NCBI GenBank assembly: GCA_041592975.1
Contig: JBFHOZ010000066.1
Coordinates: forward strand, 1-11,727
Source: BM707 sp041592975
GTDB taxonomy: Bacteria > Desulfobacterota > Desulfuromonadia > Desulfuromonadales > UBA2294
Reading direction: 5' to 3'
DNA length: 11,727 bases
Positions within the stretch are counted from its first letter, which is position 1. Every line of letters starts with the position of its first letter. Below, in pieces: positions 6,351 through 11,727 of this stretch. Both the position numbers and the translations under genes were made by a program. The notes under the pieces are model-generated. The model was not told the DNA's origin, did no database searches, and saw nothing but the letters and a program-made list of their open reading frames with translations.

Positions 6351-7247
6351 CTACAACCTGACCACTCCGCCCTTTCCCTCTCCCCGCGCCTGCGCCAGAG
6401 CCCGTTCGGCCCGCTTGAGCAGCCGCTCGATCGTGTCCTTCCGGGAGACCTCGGTGACGCCGAAACCGGCCGAGATGAAGCTGCCGGTTTCCGGGCAGAG
6501 TTGCCCGGCGAGAAGCTGACGGATCTTTTCGGCGGCCTTTTCCGCCGCCTTCGCCCCGGCATTGGGGAGCAGGACGGCGAATTTGGGGCCGCTCCAGCGG
6601 GAGGGCATGTCGGCCTTGCGGAATCCGCCGAGCAGCTTGCGGGCGAACCACGTCAGGGTGTCGTCACCGGCCTGCTTGTCGTAACTGTCGACGATCAGGC
6701 CGAAGTTGTCGATTTCGATGAAGATCACGGCAAACAGGGTGCCGTAGCGGGCGAACCGCAGGTACTCCTTGTGCATGGCGTCGAGCAGGGCGCGCCGGTT
6801 CGGCAGCCGGGTCAGAGGGTCGATGCGGATCAGCTTGCGCAGTCCGGAATTGAGGGCTTCCAGCTCGACCTGGTCGGTGGCATCGGAGAAGATTTCGACC
6901 GCGCCGACCATTGTGCCGGCCGCATCGAAAACCGGCGAAACCCTGATCTGGACCGGCAGGCGGTACCCCTCCTTGTGGTAGAGAAAGGCCCGCTCGGAAA
7001 CGGTCCGGCTGCTTTCCATGGCGCGGCTCAGGGGGCAAGCGTCATTGCACAGGGGGCGGTCGTCCTCGTCGACGTGGCGGAGGATGTTGTCGTGGCAGTA
7101 GGATCCGAGCACCTCGTCGGTCCGGTAGCCGGTGAGCATCTCGGCCGAACGGTTCCAGTAGAGGATACGCCGGTCGCAGTCGGTAAAGTAGACCCCTTCG
7201 GCGAGATGGTCGAGCAGCTGCTTGTAGTAGGCGACATCAAAATCCAT
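6351..7247 (-). CDS. PAS protein with degenerate GGDEF domain (SGPKF), possible c-di-GMP receptor
   Basis: The 298-residue product has no membrane segment or signal peptide, so it is probably cytosolic. An N-terminal PAS domain (about 5-125) carries CHDNILRHVD followed by LCNDACPL, with Cys51, Cys67 and Cys71. This Cys-bearing PAS loop recurs in related proteins and may bind a metal or sense redox. A GGDEF-type domain follows, recognisable by DPLTRLPNRRALL (143-155), but the active-site signature GGDEF is SGPKF (219-223) and the first metal-binding Asp of the usual LDID motif is Glu178. Cyclase activity is therefore unlikely. The inhibitory-site motif RxxD is intact as RKAD (210-213), five residues before SGPKF, which suggests c-di-GMP binding. 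ATG 7247-7245 is preferred over ATG 7277-7275 because only the former has a good Shine-Dalgarno. The gene is convergent with rnf and divergent from nuo. Its target is unknown. Confidence 0.85.
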   Translation of the reverse strand: MDFDVAYYKQLLDHLAEGVYFTDCDRRILYWNRSAEMLTGYRTDEVLGSYCHDNILRHVDEDDRPLCNDACPLSRAMESSRTVSERAFLYHKEGYRLPVQIRVSPVFDAAGTMVGAVEIFSDATDQVELEALNSGLRKLIRIDPLTRLPNRRALLDAMHKEYLRFARYGTLFAVIFIEIDNFGLIVDSYDKQAGDDTLTWFARKLLGGFRKADMPSRWSGPKFAVLLPNAGAKAAEKAAEKIRQLLAGQLCPETGSFISAGFGVTEVSRKDTIERLLKRAERALAQARGEGKGGVVRL

Positions 7248-7257
7248 CGATTGCTGG

Positions 7258-7265
7258 CTCCTTCC
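7258..7265 (-). promoter_or_regulatory. Ribosome binding site that sets the PAS-GGDEF start
   Basis: On the minus strand GGAAGGAG (complement of 7258-7265) lies 10 nt before ATG 7247-7245. The alternative in-frame ATG at 7277-7275, which would add ten residues (MARTGRSQQS), has no purine-rich site upstream. Confidence 0.6.
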
Positions 7266-7489
7266 GGTGCGGGCCATGCCGGGTTCAACTTGAATAACAG
7301 GTCAATATCCCGACATTGAAATGGGCCGCCGACAATAGACTTTTCCGACGGGATTCGAGGGGGTCGGCGGCGCTGCCGCGATTCCGCCCGAAATGCGCCT
7401 GAAAGGGCAGGCGTCAAAGCCGCGTCGATTGGTTGCAAAAGTGCCATATAAAGGGACTTGCGCAGCGCCAACGGGATGGCGCAGATTGC

Positions 7490-7505
7490 ATACAGTATAC
7501 TGTAT
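7490..7505. promoter_or_regulatory. Perfect 16-bp palindrome, probable operator upstream of nuo
   Basis: ATACAGTATACTGTAT at 7490-7505 equals its own reverse complement with no spacer. It ends 7 bp before the -35 box of the probable nuo promoter, with its centre near -50 from the predicted start of transcription. That spacing suits a dimeric regulator acting on nuo, or on the divergent PAS gene. I cannot assign the regulator family. The rest of 7248-7632 holds a short GCGCC/GGCGC inverted repeat (7465-7469 and 7478-7482) and an A/T-rich nuo leader, but no gene. Confidence 0.6.
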
Positions 7506-7512
7506 TTTTCCC

Positions 7513-7541
7513 TTGACAAAGACCTTAAATTATCCTAACTT
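7513..7541 (+). promoter_or_regulatory. Probable promoter of the nuo operon
   Basis: TTGACA at 7513-7518 matches the -35 consensus. A 17-bp spacer leads to TAACTT at 7536-7541, a weak -10 with 3 of 6 consensus bases. Transcription from here would leave a leader of about 85 nt before nuoA. A weak -10 with a palindrome just upstream suggests dependence on a regulator, which is inference. Confidence 0.5.
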
Positions 7542-7632
7542 GCAGACGCTCAAAATACCGTAAAAACCGACCCTTCATTTATCACATATTCAATACAAAT
7601 ATGACAGTCATCTCGCTGGGAGGAGTCATTAC

Positions 7633-7989
7633 ATGTTAGAAAGCTATCTGCCGATTCTTGTGCTTGTCGCCATCGCCTTCGCTTTTGCGGCCGGTTCGGT
7701 TGTTTTTTCCCGCCTGGTCGGGCAGAAGAAGCCGTCCGCCGTCAAGCTGGCACCGTACGAGTGCGGCATGCCGCTCTTCGGAACGGCCCGGGAGCGTTTC
7801 TCGGTCAAGTTCTACATCATCGCCATGCTCTTCATCGTCTTCGACATCGAGGTCGTCTTCCTCTACCCCTGGGCGGTGATGTTCAAGAGGCTGGGACTGT
7901 TCGGATTTGCCGAGATGGGAGTCTTCATCGTCATCCTGTTTGTCGGCTACGTTTATGTCTGGAAAAAAGGAGCTCTGGAATGGGAGTAG
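7633..7989 (+). CDS. nuoA: NADH-quinone oxidoreductase subunit A
   Basis: NuoA is a small membrane subunit of complex I, at the junction between the peripheral arm and the proton-pumping arm near the quinone site. The product is 118 residues, the usual length, with three hydrophobic segments (about 5-28, 60-82 and 92-111). The conserved loop YECGMPLFG (42-50) lies between helices 1 and 2, and RFSVKFYIIAMLFIVFDIEV runs from 55 into helix 2, ending in VFLYPW. GGGAGGAG at 7618-7625 lies 7 nt before ATG 7633. It opens the nuo operon and overlaps nuoB by 10 nt. The call is secure. Confidence 0.97.
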   Translation: MLESYLPILVLVAIAFAFAAGSVVFSRLVGQKKPSAVKLAPYECGMPLFGTARERFSVKFYIIAMLFIVFDIEVVFLYPWAVMFKRLGLFGFAEMGVFIVILFVGYVYVWKKGALEWE

Positions 7990-8489
7990 ATCAGACACTC
8001 GGAAATAATATCATCACGACGAGCCTGGACAAGCTGGTGAACTGGTCCAGGTCCCGTTCCCTCTGGCCGATGACCTTCGGTCTCGCCTGCTGCGCAATCG
8101 AGATGATGGCGGCCGGCGCCGCCCGTTTCGACCTCGACCGCCTCGGCATCCTCTTCCGTGCCTCGCCGCGCCAGTCCGACGTCATCATCATCGCCGGCAC
8201 CGTCACCAAGAAGATGCTGCCGGTCATCGAGACCGTCTACGAGCAGATGCCGGAACCGAAATACGTCATCGCCATGGGGGCCTGCGCCTGCTCCGGCGGC
8301 ATTTTCGACACCTACAGCACGGTCCAGGGAATCGACCAGCACCTGCCGGTCGATGTCTACATCCCGGGGTGCCCGCCGCGTCCGGAAGGCCTGATTTACG
8401 GAATCGGCAAGCTGCAGGAGAAGATCATGAAGGAGCGCAATTCGTTCGGTGCCGTCATCGGTGTCGGCGAGCGGGTTTCAGAAGTCTAA
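7980..8489 (+). CDS. nuoB: NADH-quinone oxidoreductase subunit B (cluster N2)
   Basis: NuoB (PSST) binds the terminal [4Fe-4S] cluster N2, which hands electrons to quinone. The product is 169 residues. The N2 ligands are visible as the adjacent pair Cys37-Cys38 in LACCAIEMM, Cys102 in MGACACSGG, and Cys131 in PGCPPRPEGLIYG. Position 104 is also Cys, giving an extra cysteine beside the cluster that is often Asn or Ser in other NuoB proteins. RASPRQSDVIIIAGTVT (60-76) is a hallmark of the family. AAGGAG at 7967-7972 lies 7 nt before ATG 7980, inside the end of nuoA. The same fold occurs in membrane-bound hydrogenase small subunits, but NuoA, C and D beside it settle the assignment. Confidence 0.97.
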   Translation: MGVDQTLGNNIITTSLDKLVNWSRSRSLWPMTFGLACCAIEMMAAGAARFDLDRLGILFRASPRQSDVIIIAGTVTKKMLPVIETVYEQMPEPKYVIAMGACACSGGIFDTYSTVQGIDQHLPVDVYIPGCPPRPEGLIYGIGKLQEKIMKERNSFGAVIGVGERVSEV

Positions 8490-8492
8490 TGC

Positions 8493-8511
8493 CGCCGGCC
8501 TTTCGCCGGCG
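8493..8511 (+). other. GC-rich hairpin in the nuoB-nuoC gap
   Basis: CGCCGGC (8493-8499) pairs with GCCGGCG (8505-8511) across the 5-base loop CTTTC, starting 3 bp after the nuoB stop. There is no T-run, so it is not an intrinsic terminator. It may protect or mark processing of the upstream nuoAB message. Confidence 0.45.
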
Positions 8512-8528
8512 CTGCCAATCTTTCAAAC

Positions 8529-8533
8529 AGGGA
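8529..8533 (+). promoter_or_regulatory. Ribosome binding site that sets the nuoC start
   Basis: AGGGA at 8529-8533 lies 8 nt before ATG 8542. The reading frame is open upstream to 8449 inside nuoB, but the extra residues do not resemble NuoC. Confidence 0.55.
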
Positions 8534-8541
8534 AGCAAGCT

Positions 8542-9024
8542 ATGAGTGAACACGCCGCAGTTGGCAAGCTGAAGCAGAATTTCGCCGATGCCGTTCTGGA
8601 TGTTGTCGAGTTCCGGGGCGAGACGACGATTACCGTCAAGAAGGAGCAGATCGTCGAGGTCTGCAAGTTTCTCAAGGGTGAGCTGGGCTACAATTTCCTC
8701 TGCGACCTCTGCGGGGTCGACTACCTCGGCAAATCCCCCCGGTTCATGGTGGTCTACAACCTCTACAATATCTCCCTCAAGGATCGCCTCCGTATCAAGG
8801 TTCCGGTCGAGGAGGGGGATGCCACCGTCGACACCGTCAGCACGATCTGGTCCACCGCCAACTGGCATGAGCGCGAGTGCTGGGACCTGATGGGGATCTC
8901 CTTCAACAGCCACCCCGACCTGCGCCGCATCCTGATGCCGGCCGACTGGGACGGTCATCCGTTGCGCAAGGACTATCCTGTCCAGGGGCCCGACCGGGAG
9001 CCGTACCAGGGCCGGTTGCAGTAA
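8542..9024 (+). CDS. nuoC: NADH-quinone oxidoreductase subunit C (30 kDa)
   Basis: NuoC is a peripheral-arm subunit of complex I without cofactors that packs against NuoD and helps shape the quinone-binding region. The product is 160 residues, typical of the unfused form. The 30-kDa subunit signature is clear: WHERECWDLMGISF (108-121) followed by HPDLRRILMPADW (124-136) and HPLRKDYP (139-146). NuoC is encoded separately from nuoD, unlike the fused NuoCD of E. coli. A 52-bp gap with a hairpin separates it from nuoB and a 52-bp gap from nuoD. The protein ends shortly after the signature (GPDREPYQGRLQ), a normal end for the short form. Confidence 0.96.
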   Translation: MSEHAAVGKLKQNFADAVLDVVEFRGETTITVKKEQIVEVCKFLKGELGYNFLCDLCGVDYLGKSPRFMVVYNLYNISLKDRLRIKVPVEEGDATVDTVSTIWSTANWHERECWDLMGISFNSHPDLRRILMPADWDGHPLRKDYPVQGPDREPYQGRLQ

Positions 9025-9076
9025 AACCCGTCACTCTGTCGAACGACTTCAATCCGAAGGACAAACGAGGATAACA

Positions 9077-10255
9077 ATGGCACAAACCGAAACCATGACC
9101 ATAAATATGGGTCCGCAGCATCCCTCGACTCATGGTGTTCTCCAGCTGATCCTTGAGCTCGATGGCGAGACCGTCGTCAAGGCGACGCCGCACATCGGCT
9201 TTCTGCACCGCGGTGTCGAGAAGCTCTCCGAGCACCGCACCTATCACCAGACCATTCCGCTGACCGACCGCCTCGACTACCTGGCGCCGATGAGCAACAA
9301 CCTCGGCTACGTGCTGGCGGTCGAGAAGCTGCTCGGCATCGAGGAGATGATTCCCGAGCGCGCCAAGGTCGTCCGCGTCATGCTGGCTGAACTGACCCGG
9401 ATCAAGAGCCACCTGGTCTGGCTGGCGACGCACGCCCTCGATATCGGCGCGATGACCGTATTCCTCTACTGTTTCCGCGAGCGCGAGGCGATCATCGATA
9501 TTTACGAAAAAATCTCCGGCGCCCGGATGACCTCCAACTACTTCCGCGTCGGCGGCCTCTCGGCCGACCTGCCGGCGGGCATCACCGACGAGATCCGCAC
9601 GTTCGCCGAGAAGATGCCGGCCCATGTCGACGAGTACGAGGGGCTGCTGACCGGCAACAAGATCTGGCAGAAGCGGACCATCGGCGTCGGCACCATCTCG
9701 GCCGAGGACGCCATCGACATCGGCCTCTCCGGCCCGGCGCTGCGCGCCTCCGGCGTCGACTGGGACCTGCGCCGTGACAACCCCTACTCGGGCTACGAGG
9801 AGTACGATTTCGAAATCCCGGTGCTCGAGGACGGGGATACCTTCGCCCGCTACAAGGCGCGCCTCGATGAAATCCGCGAATCGTCGAAAATCATCCTCCA
9901 GGCGCTTGCCAAGCTGCAGGACGGACCGATCCTCGCCGACTGCCCGAAAGTCTGCCTGCCGCCGAAACAGGACGTGGTCAACACCATCGAAGGCCTGATC
10001 CACCACTTCAAGATCGTCACCGAGGGGTTCAAGGCGCCCGAGGGGGAGGTCTATGTCGGCATCGAGGCGCCGAAGGGGGAACTCGGCTACTACCTGGTCT
10101 CCGACGGCTCGCCCAACCCGTACCGGATGAAGATCCGCCCGCCATCCTTCGTCAACCTGCAGGCGTTGCCGCAGATGGTCGAAGGGGCGATGCTGGCCGA
10201 CGTTATCGCCACGATCGGTACCCTGGACATCGTCCTCGGTGAAATTGACCGTTAA
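9077..10255 (+). CDS. nuoD: NADH-quinone oxidoreductase subunit D (49 kDa)
   Basis: NuoD is the peripheral-arm subunit that forms most of the quinone-binding pocket together with NuoB; it descends from the large subunit of NiFe hydrogenase without the metal site. The product is 392 residues, normal for a separate NuoD. MGPQHPSTHGVL (11-22) carries His19, and NNLGYVLAVEKLLG (74-87) carries Tyr78. These match the His and Tyr that hydrogen-bond the quinone head in Thermus Nqo4. HIGFLHRGVEKLSEHRTY (39-56) and the C-terminal KIRPPSFVNLQALP with DIVLGEIDR confirm the family. GAGG at 9067-9070 lies 6 nt before ATG 9077. A very long open frame on the opposite strand here is a codon-bias shadow. Confidence 0.97.
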   Translation: MAQTETMTINMGPQHPSTHGVLQLILELDGETVVKATPHIGFLHRGVEKLSEHRTYHQTIPLTDRLDYLAPMSNNLGYVLAVEKLLGIEEMIPERAKVVRVMLAELTRIKSHLVWLATHALDIGAMTVFLYCFREREAIIDIYEKISGARMTSNYFRVGGLSADLPAGITDEIRTFAEKMPAHVDEYEGLLTGNKIWQKRTIGVGTISAEDAIDIGLSGPALRASGVDWDLRRDNPYSGYEEYDFEIPVLEDGDTFARYKARLDEIRESSKIILQALAKLQDGPILADCPKVCLPPKQDVVNTIEGLIHHFKIVTEGFKAPEGEVYVGIEAPKGELGYYLVSDGSPNPYRMKIRPPSFVNLQALPQMVEGAMLADVIATIGTLDIVLGEIDR

Positions 10256-10282
10256 CAGAATCCGACGCATGAGGGTAACTCC

Positions 10283-10780
10283 ATGAGCGAAGCTGTGGAA
10301 CAAGTAGAAGAGCAGGAAATCGACCTCGGGCCGTGCAACGCGATCCTCGACAAGTATGTCGACATGCCGGGGGCCCTGATGCCGACCCTGCAGGCGATCC
10401 AGGACCATTACGGTTACATCCCCGAGCCGACCGTTCACCTGACCGCCGAGCGGCTGAATGTCTATGCCAGCCAGATTTACGGGGTGCTGACGTTCTACGC
10501 CCAGTTCCATCTCGAACCGCGCGGCAAGTACATCATCCGCGTCTGCATGGGGACCGCCTGCCACGTCAAGGGGGCCGGAAGGATCGGCGACACCATCAAG
10601 GACCGCATCGGGGTCGGGCACGCCGAGACCACCGAGGACCTCAAGTTCACCGCCGAGTACGTTGCCTGTATCGGCGCCTGCGGCATGGCGCCGGTCATCA
10701 TGGTCAACGATGACACCTACGGCTCGATGACGGTTCAGAAGATGGACGAAGTCATTCAAAAATACCTGAAGATGGATTGA
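10283..10780 (+). CDS. nuoE: NADH-quinone oxidoreductase subunit E (24 kDa, [2Fe-2S])
   Basis: NuoE is a thioredoxin-fold subunit of the NADH dehydrogenase module; its [2Fe-2S] cluster N1a sits next to the FMN of NuoF. The product is 165 residues. All four ligands are present with the standard spacing C-x4-C-x35-C-x3-C: Cys88 and Cys93 in CMGTACHVKGA, Cys129 and Cys133 in CIGACGMAP. The helical N-terminal part contains QAIQDHYGYIPEPTV and YGVLTFYAQF, both typical. GAGGG at 10271-10275 lies 7 nt before ATG 10283. Homologues also serve in electron-bifurcating hydrogenases and formate dehydrogenases, but placement after nuoABCD indicates complex I. Confidence 0.96.
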   Translation: MSEAVEQVEEQEIDLGPCNAILDKYVDMPGALMPTLQAIQDHYGYIPEPTVHLTAERLNVYASQIYGVLTFYAQFHLEPRGKYIIRVCMGTACHVKGAGRIGDTIKDRIGVGHAETTEDLKFTAEYVACIGACGMAPVIMVNDDTYGSMTVQKMDEVIQKYLKMD

Positions 10781-10798
10781 TAACTGACTGAGGATTTT

Positions 10799-11727
10799 AT
10801 GGCCGAAACAGCTGAAAATATCCAAGTACTCGTCTGCACCGGAACCGGCGGTTTCGCCTCCGGCGCCCAGAAAGTCATCGACGCCTTCGAGGCCGAGTTC
10901 GAGAAGCAGGGGCTCGAGGCCAAGGTCGGCAAGCGCTGCGACATCAAGAAGACCGGCTGCCGCGGTCTGTGCGCCAACGACGTTCTGGTCGATGTCATCC
11001 TGCCGGGCGAGGAAGCGGTCACCTACGACTTCGTCACCCCGGAGCTGGTTCCGCAGATCGTCGTAGAGCACATGATCGGCAAGGAGCCGGTGCCGAAGAA
11101 GGTCGCCGGCCCCTACTACGGGCAGTTCCTCGAGAAGCAGCAGCGCCTGATCTTCTCCCGCTGCGGCACCATCGACGCCGAGAGCATCGACGATTTCCTC
11201 GCCCACAAGGGGTTTGAGGGGATCAAGAAGGCGGTCACCATGTCGCCCGACGAGGTCATCGAGGAGGTCAAGCGTTCCGGCCTGCGGGGCCGCGGCGGCG
11301 GCGGCTTCCCGACCGGGGTCAAGTGGTCGTTCTGCAAGGCCTCGCCGGGCAACGAGAAATACCTGATCTGCAACGCCGACGAAGGCGACCCGGGCGCGTT
11401 CATGGACCGCTCGATCCTCGAAGGGGACCCCTACGGGATTATCGAGGGGATGATGATCGCCGCCTACGCCATCGGCTGCACCTTCGGCTACGTCTACTGC
11501 CGTGCCGAATACCCGCTGGCGATCAAGCGTCTGCAGAAGGCGATCGACACCTGCTACGAGCGGGGGATCCTCGGCGAGAACTGCATGAACCTCGGCTTCA
11601 AGTTCGACATGAAAATCAAGGCCGGCGCCGGCGCCTTCGTCTGTGGCGAGGAGACCGCGCTGATGGCCTCGATCGAGGGGGAGCGCGGCATGTCCCGCCC
11701 CCGTCCGCCGTTCCCGGCGGTGCGCGG
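10799..11727 (+). CDS. nuoF: NADH-quinone oxidoreductase subunit F (51 kDa), 3' end beyond the window
   Basis: NuoF holds the FMN and NADH sites of complex I and, in its C-terminal part, a [4Fe-4S] cluster. The 309 complete codons visible start at ATG 10799, with TGAGGA (10789-10794) just upstream. An N-terminal thioredoxin-like extension (about 8-95) is present, absent from E. coli NuoF but known in HydB/NuoF-like proteins. It has Cys13 in CTGTGG and Cys54 and Cys58 in TGCRGLC; the second cysteine of the usual CxGTGC is Gly18, and Cys47 is the only other nearby. The FMN loop GLRGRGGGGFPTGVKW (161-176), ADEGDPGAFMDRSILEGDP (193-211) and GAGAFVCGEETALMASIEG (276-294) are intact. The cluster-binding C-terminus is cut off. 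The extension leaves open a donor or partner other than free NADH. Confidence 0.96.
   Translation, partial: MAETAENIQVLVCTGTGGFASGAQKVIDAFEAEFEKQGLEAKVGKRCDIKKTGCRGLCANDVLVDVILPGEEAVTYDFVTPELVPQIVVEHMIGKEPVPKKVAGPYYGQFLEKQQRLIFSRCGTIDAESIDDFLAHKGFEGIKKAVTMSPDEVIEEVKRSGLRGRGGGGFPTGVKWSFCKASPGNEKYLICNADEGDPGAFMDRSILEGDPYGIIEGMMIAAYAIGCTFGYVYCRAEYPLAIKRLQKAIDTCYERGILGENCMNLGFKFDMKIKAGAGAFVCGEETALMASIEGERGMSRPRPPFPAVR

Noticed and set aside
7434..7446. Sigma-54 promoter (TGGCAC...TGCA) on the minus strand upstream of the PAS gene
   Set aside because: Only 7 nt separate GG and GC, whereas sigma-54 sites need 10; the resemblance is coincidental.
8903..11206. A 767-codon open frame on the minus strand across nuoD, nuoE and nuoF
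   Set aside because: It is antisense to three genes whose motifs and ligands are intact. Its Arg/Asp/Gly/Val-rich composition is what high-GC third-position bias produces, and no domain is recognisable.

Overview
The window looks like a chromosomal segment from a GC-rich anaerobic bacterium, most likely in the Desulfuromonadota (Geobacter/Desulfuromonas/Pelobacter relatives). This rests on three things: a complete rnfABCDGE operon next to a 14-subunit-type nuo operon with separate nuoC and nuoD, a NuoF carrying an N-terminal thioredoxin-like extension, and a PAS protein with the Cys-rich loop common in that group. The lineage is inferred from protein style; no search was run.

Layout. Positions 1-699 (minus) hold the 5' part of hemL, the glutamate-1-semialdehyde aminomutase of heme synthesis, cut by the window edge. 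It reads as a clean hemL except that about 52 residues are missing in frame from the PLP domain. Positions 700-1018 are a divergent intergenic region with a near-consensus sigma-70 promoter reading into rnf. Positions 1019-5962 (plus) carry rnfA-B-C-D-G-E, tightly packed with 2-4 bp gaps or overlapping start/stop codons; together they encode the membrane-bound, ion-translocating ferredoxin:NAD+ oxidoreductase. Positions 5963-6350 have no credible gene. They hold four short inverted repeats and look like a composite intergenic repeat lying between two convergent transcripts. Positions 6351-7247 (minus) encode a PAS protein whose diguanylate cyclase domain has lost its catalytic signature (SGPKF in place of GGDEF) but keeps the RxxD product-binding motif, so it is a candidate c-di-GMP receptor. 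Positions 7248-7632 are a regulatory region with a perfect 16-bp palindrome just upstream of a probable nuo promoter. Positions 7633-11727 (plus) carry nuoA-B-C-D-E and the first 309 complete codons of nuoF; the operon continues past the edge.

How the parts fit. Rnf exchanges electrons between ferredoxin and NAD+ coupled to ion transport. Nuo (complex I) oxidises NADH, or another donor through NuoEF, and reduces quinone while pumping protons. Having both beside each other suggests a locus devoted to balancing low-potential electron carriers. HemL would feed tetrapyrrole synthesis for cytochromes, which makes the internal deletion notable: it is either a misassembly, a population variant, or a real inactivation covered by a second copy.

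Most of the window is ordinary core metabolism. The points worth a second look are the hemL deletion, the degenerate GGDEF protein, the palindrome at the nuo promoter and the repeat-like block at 5963-6350. I see no CRISPR array, transposase, tRNA or rRNA.
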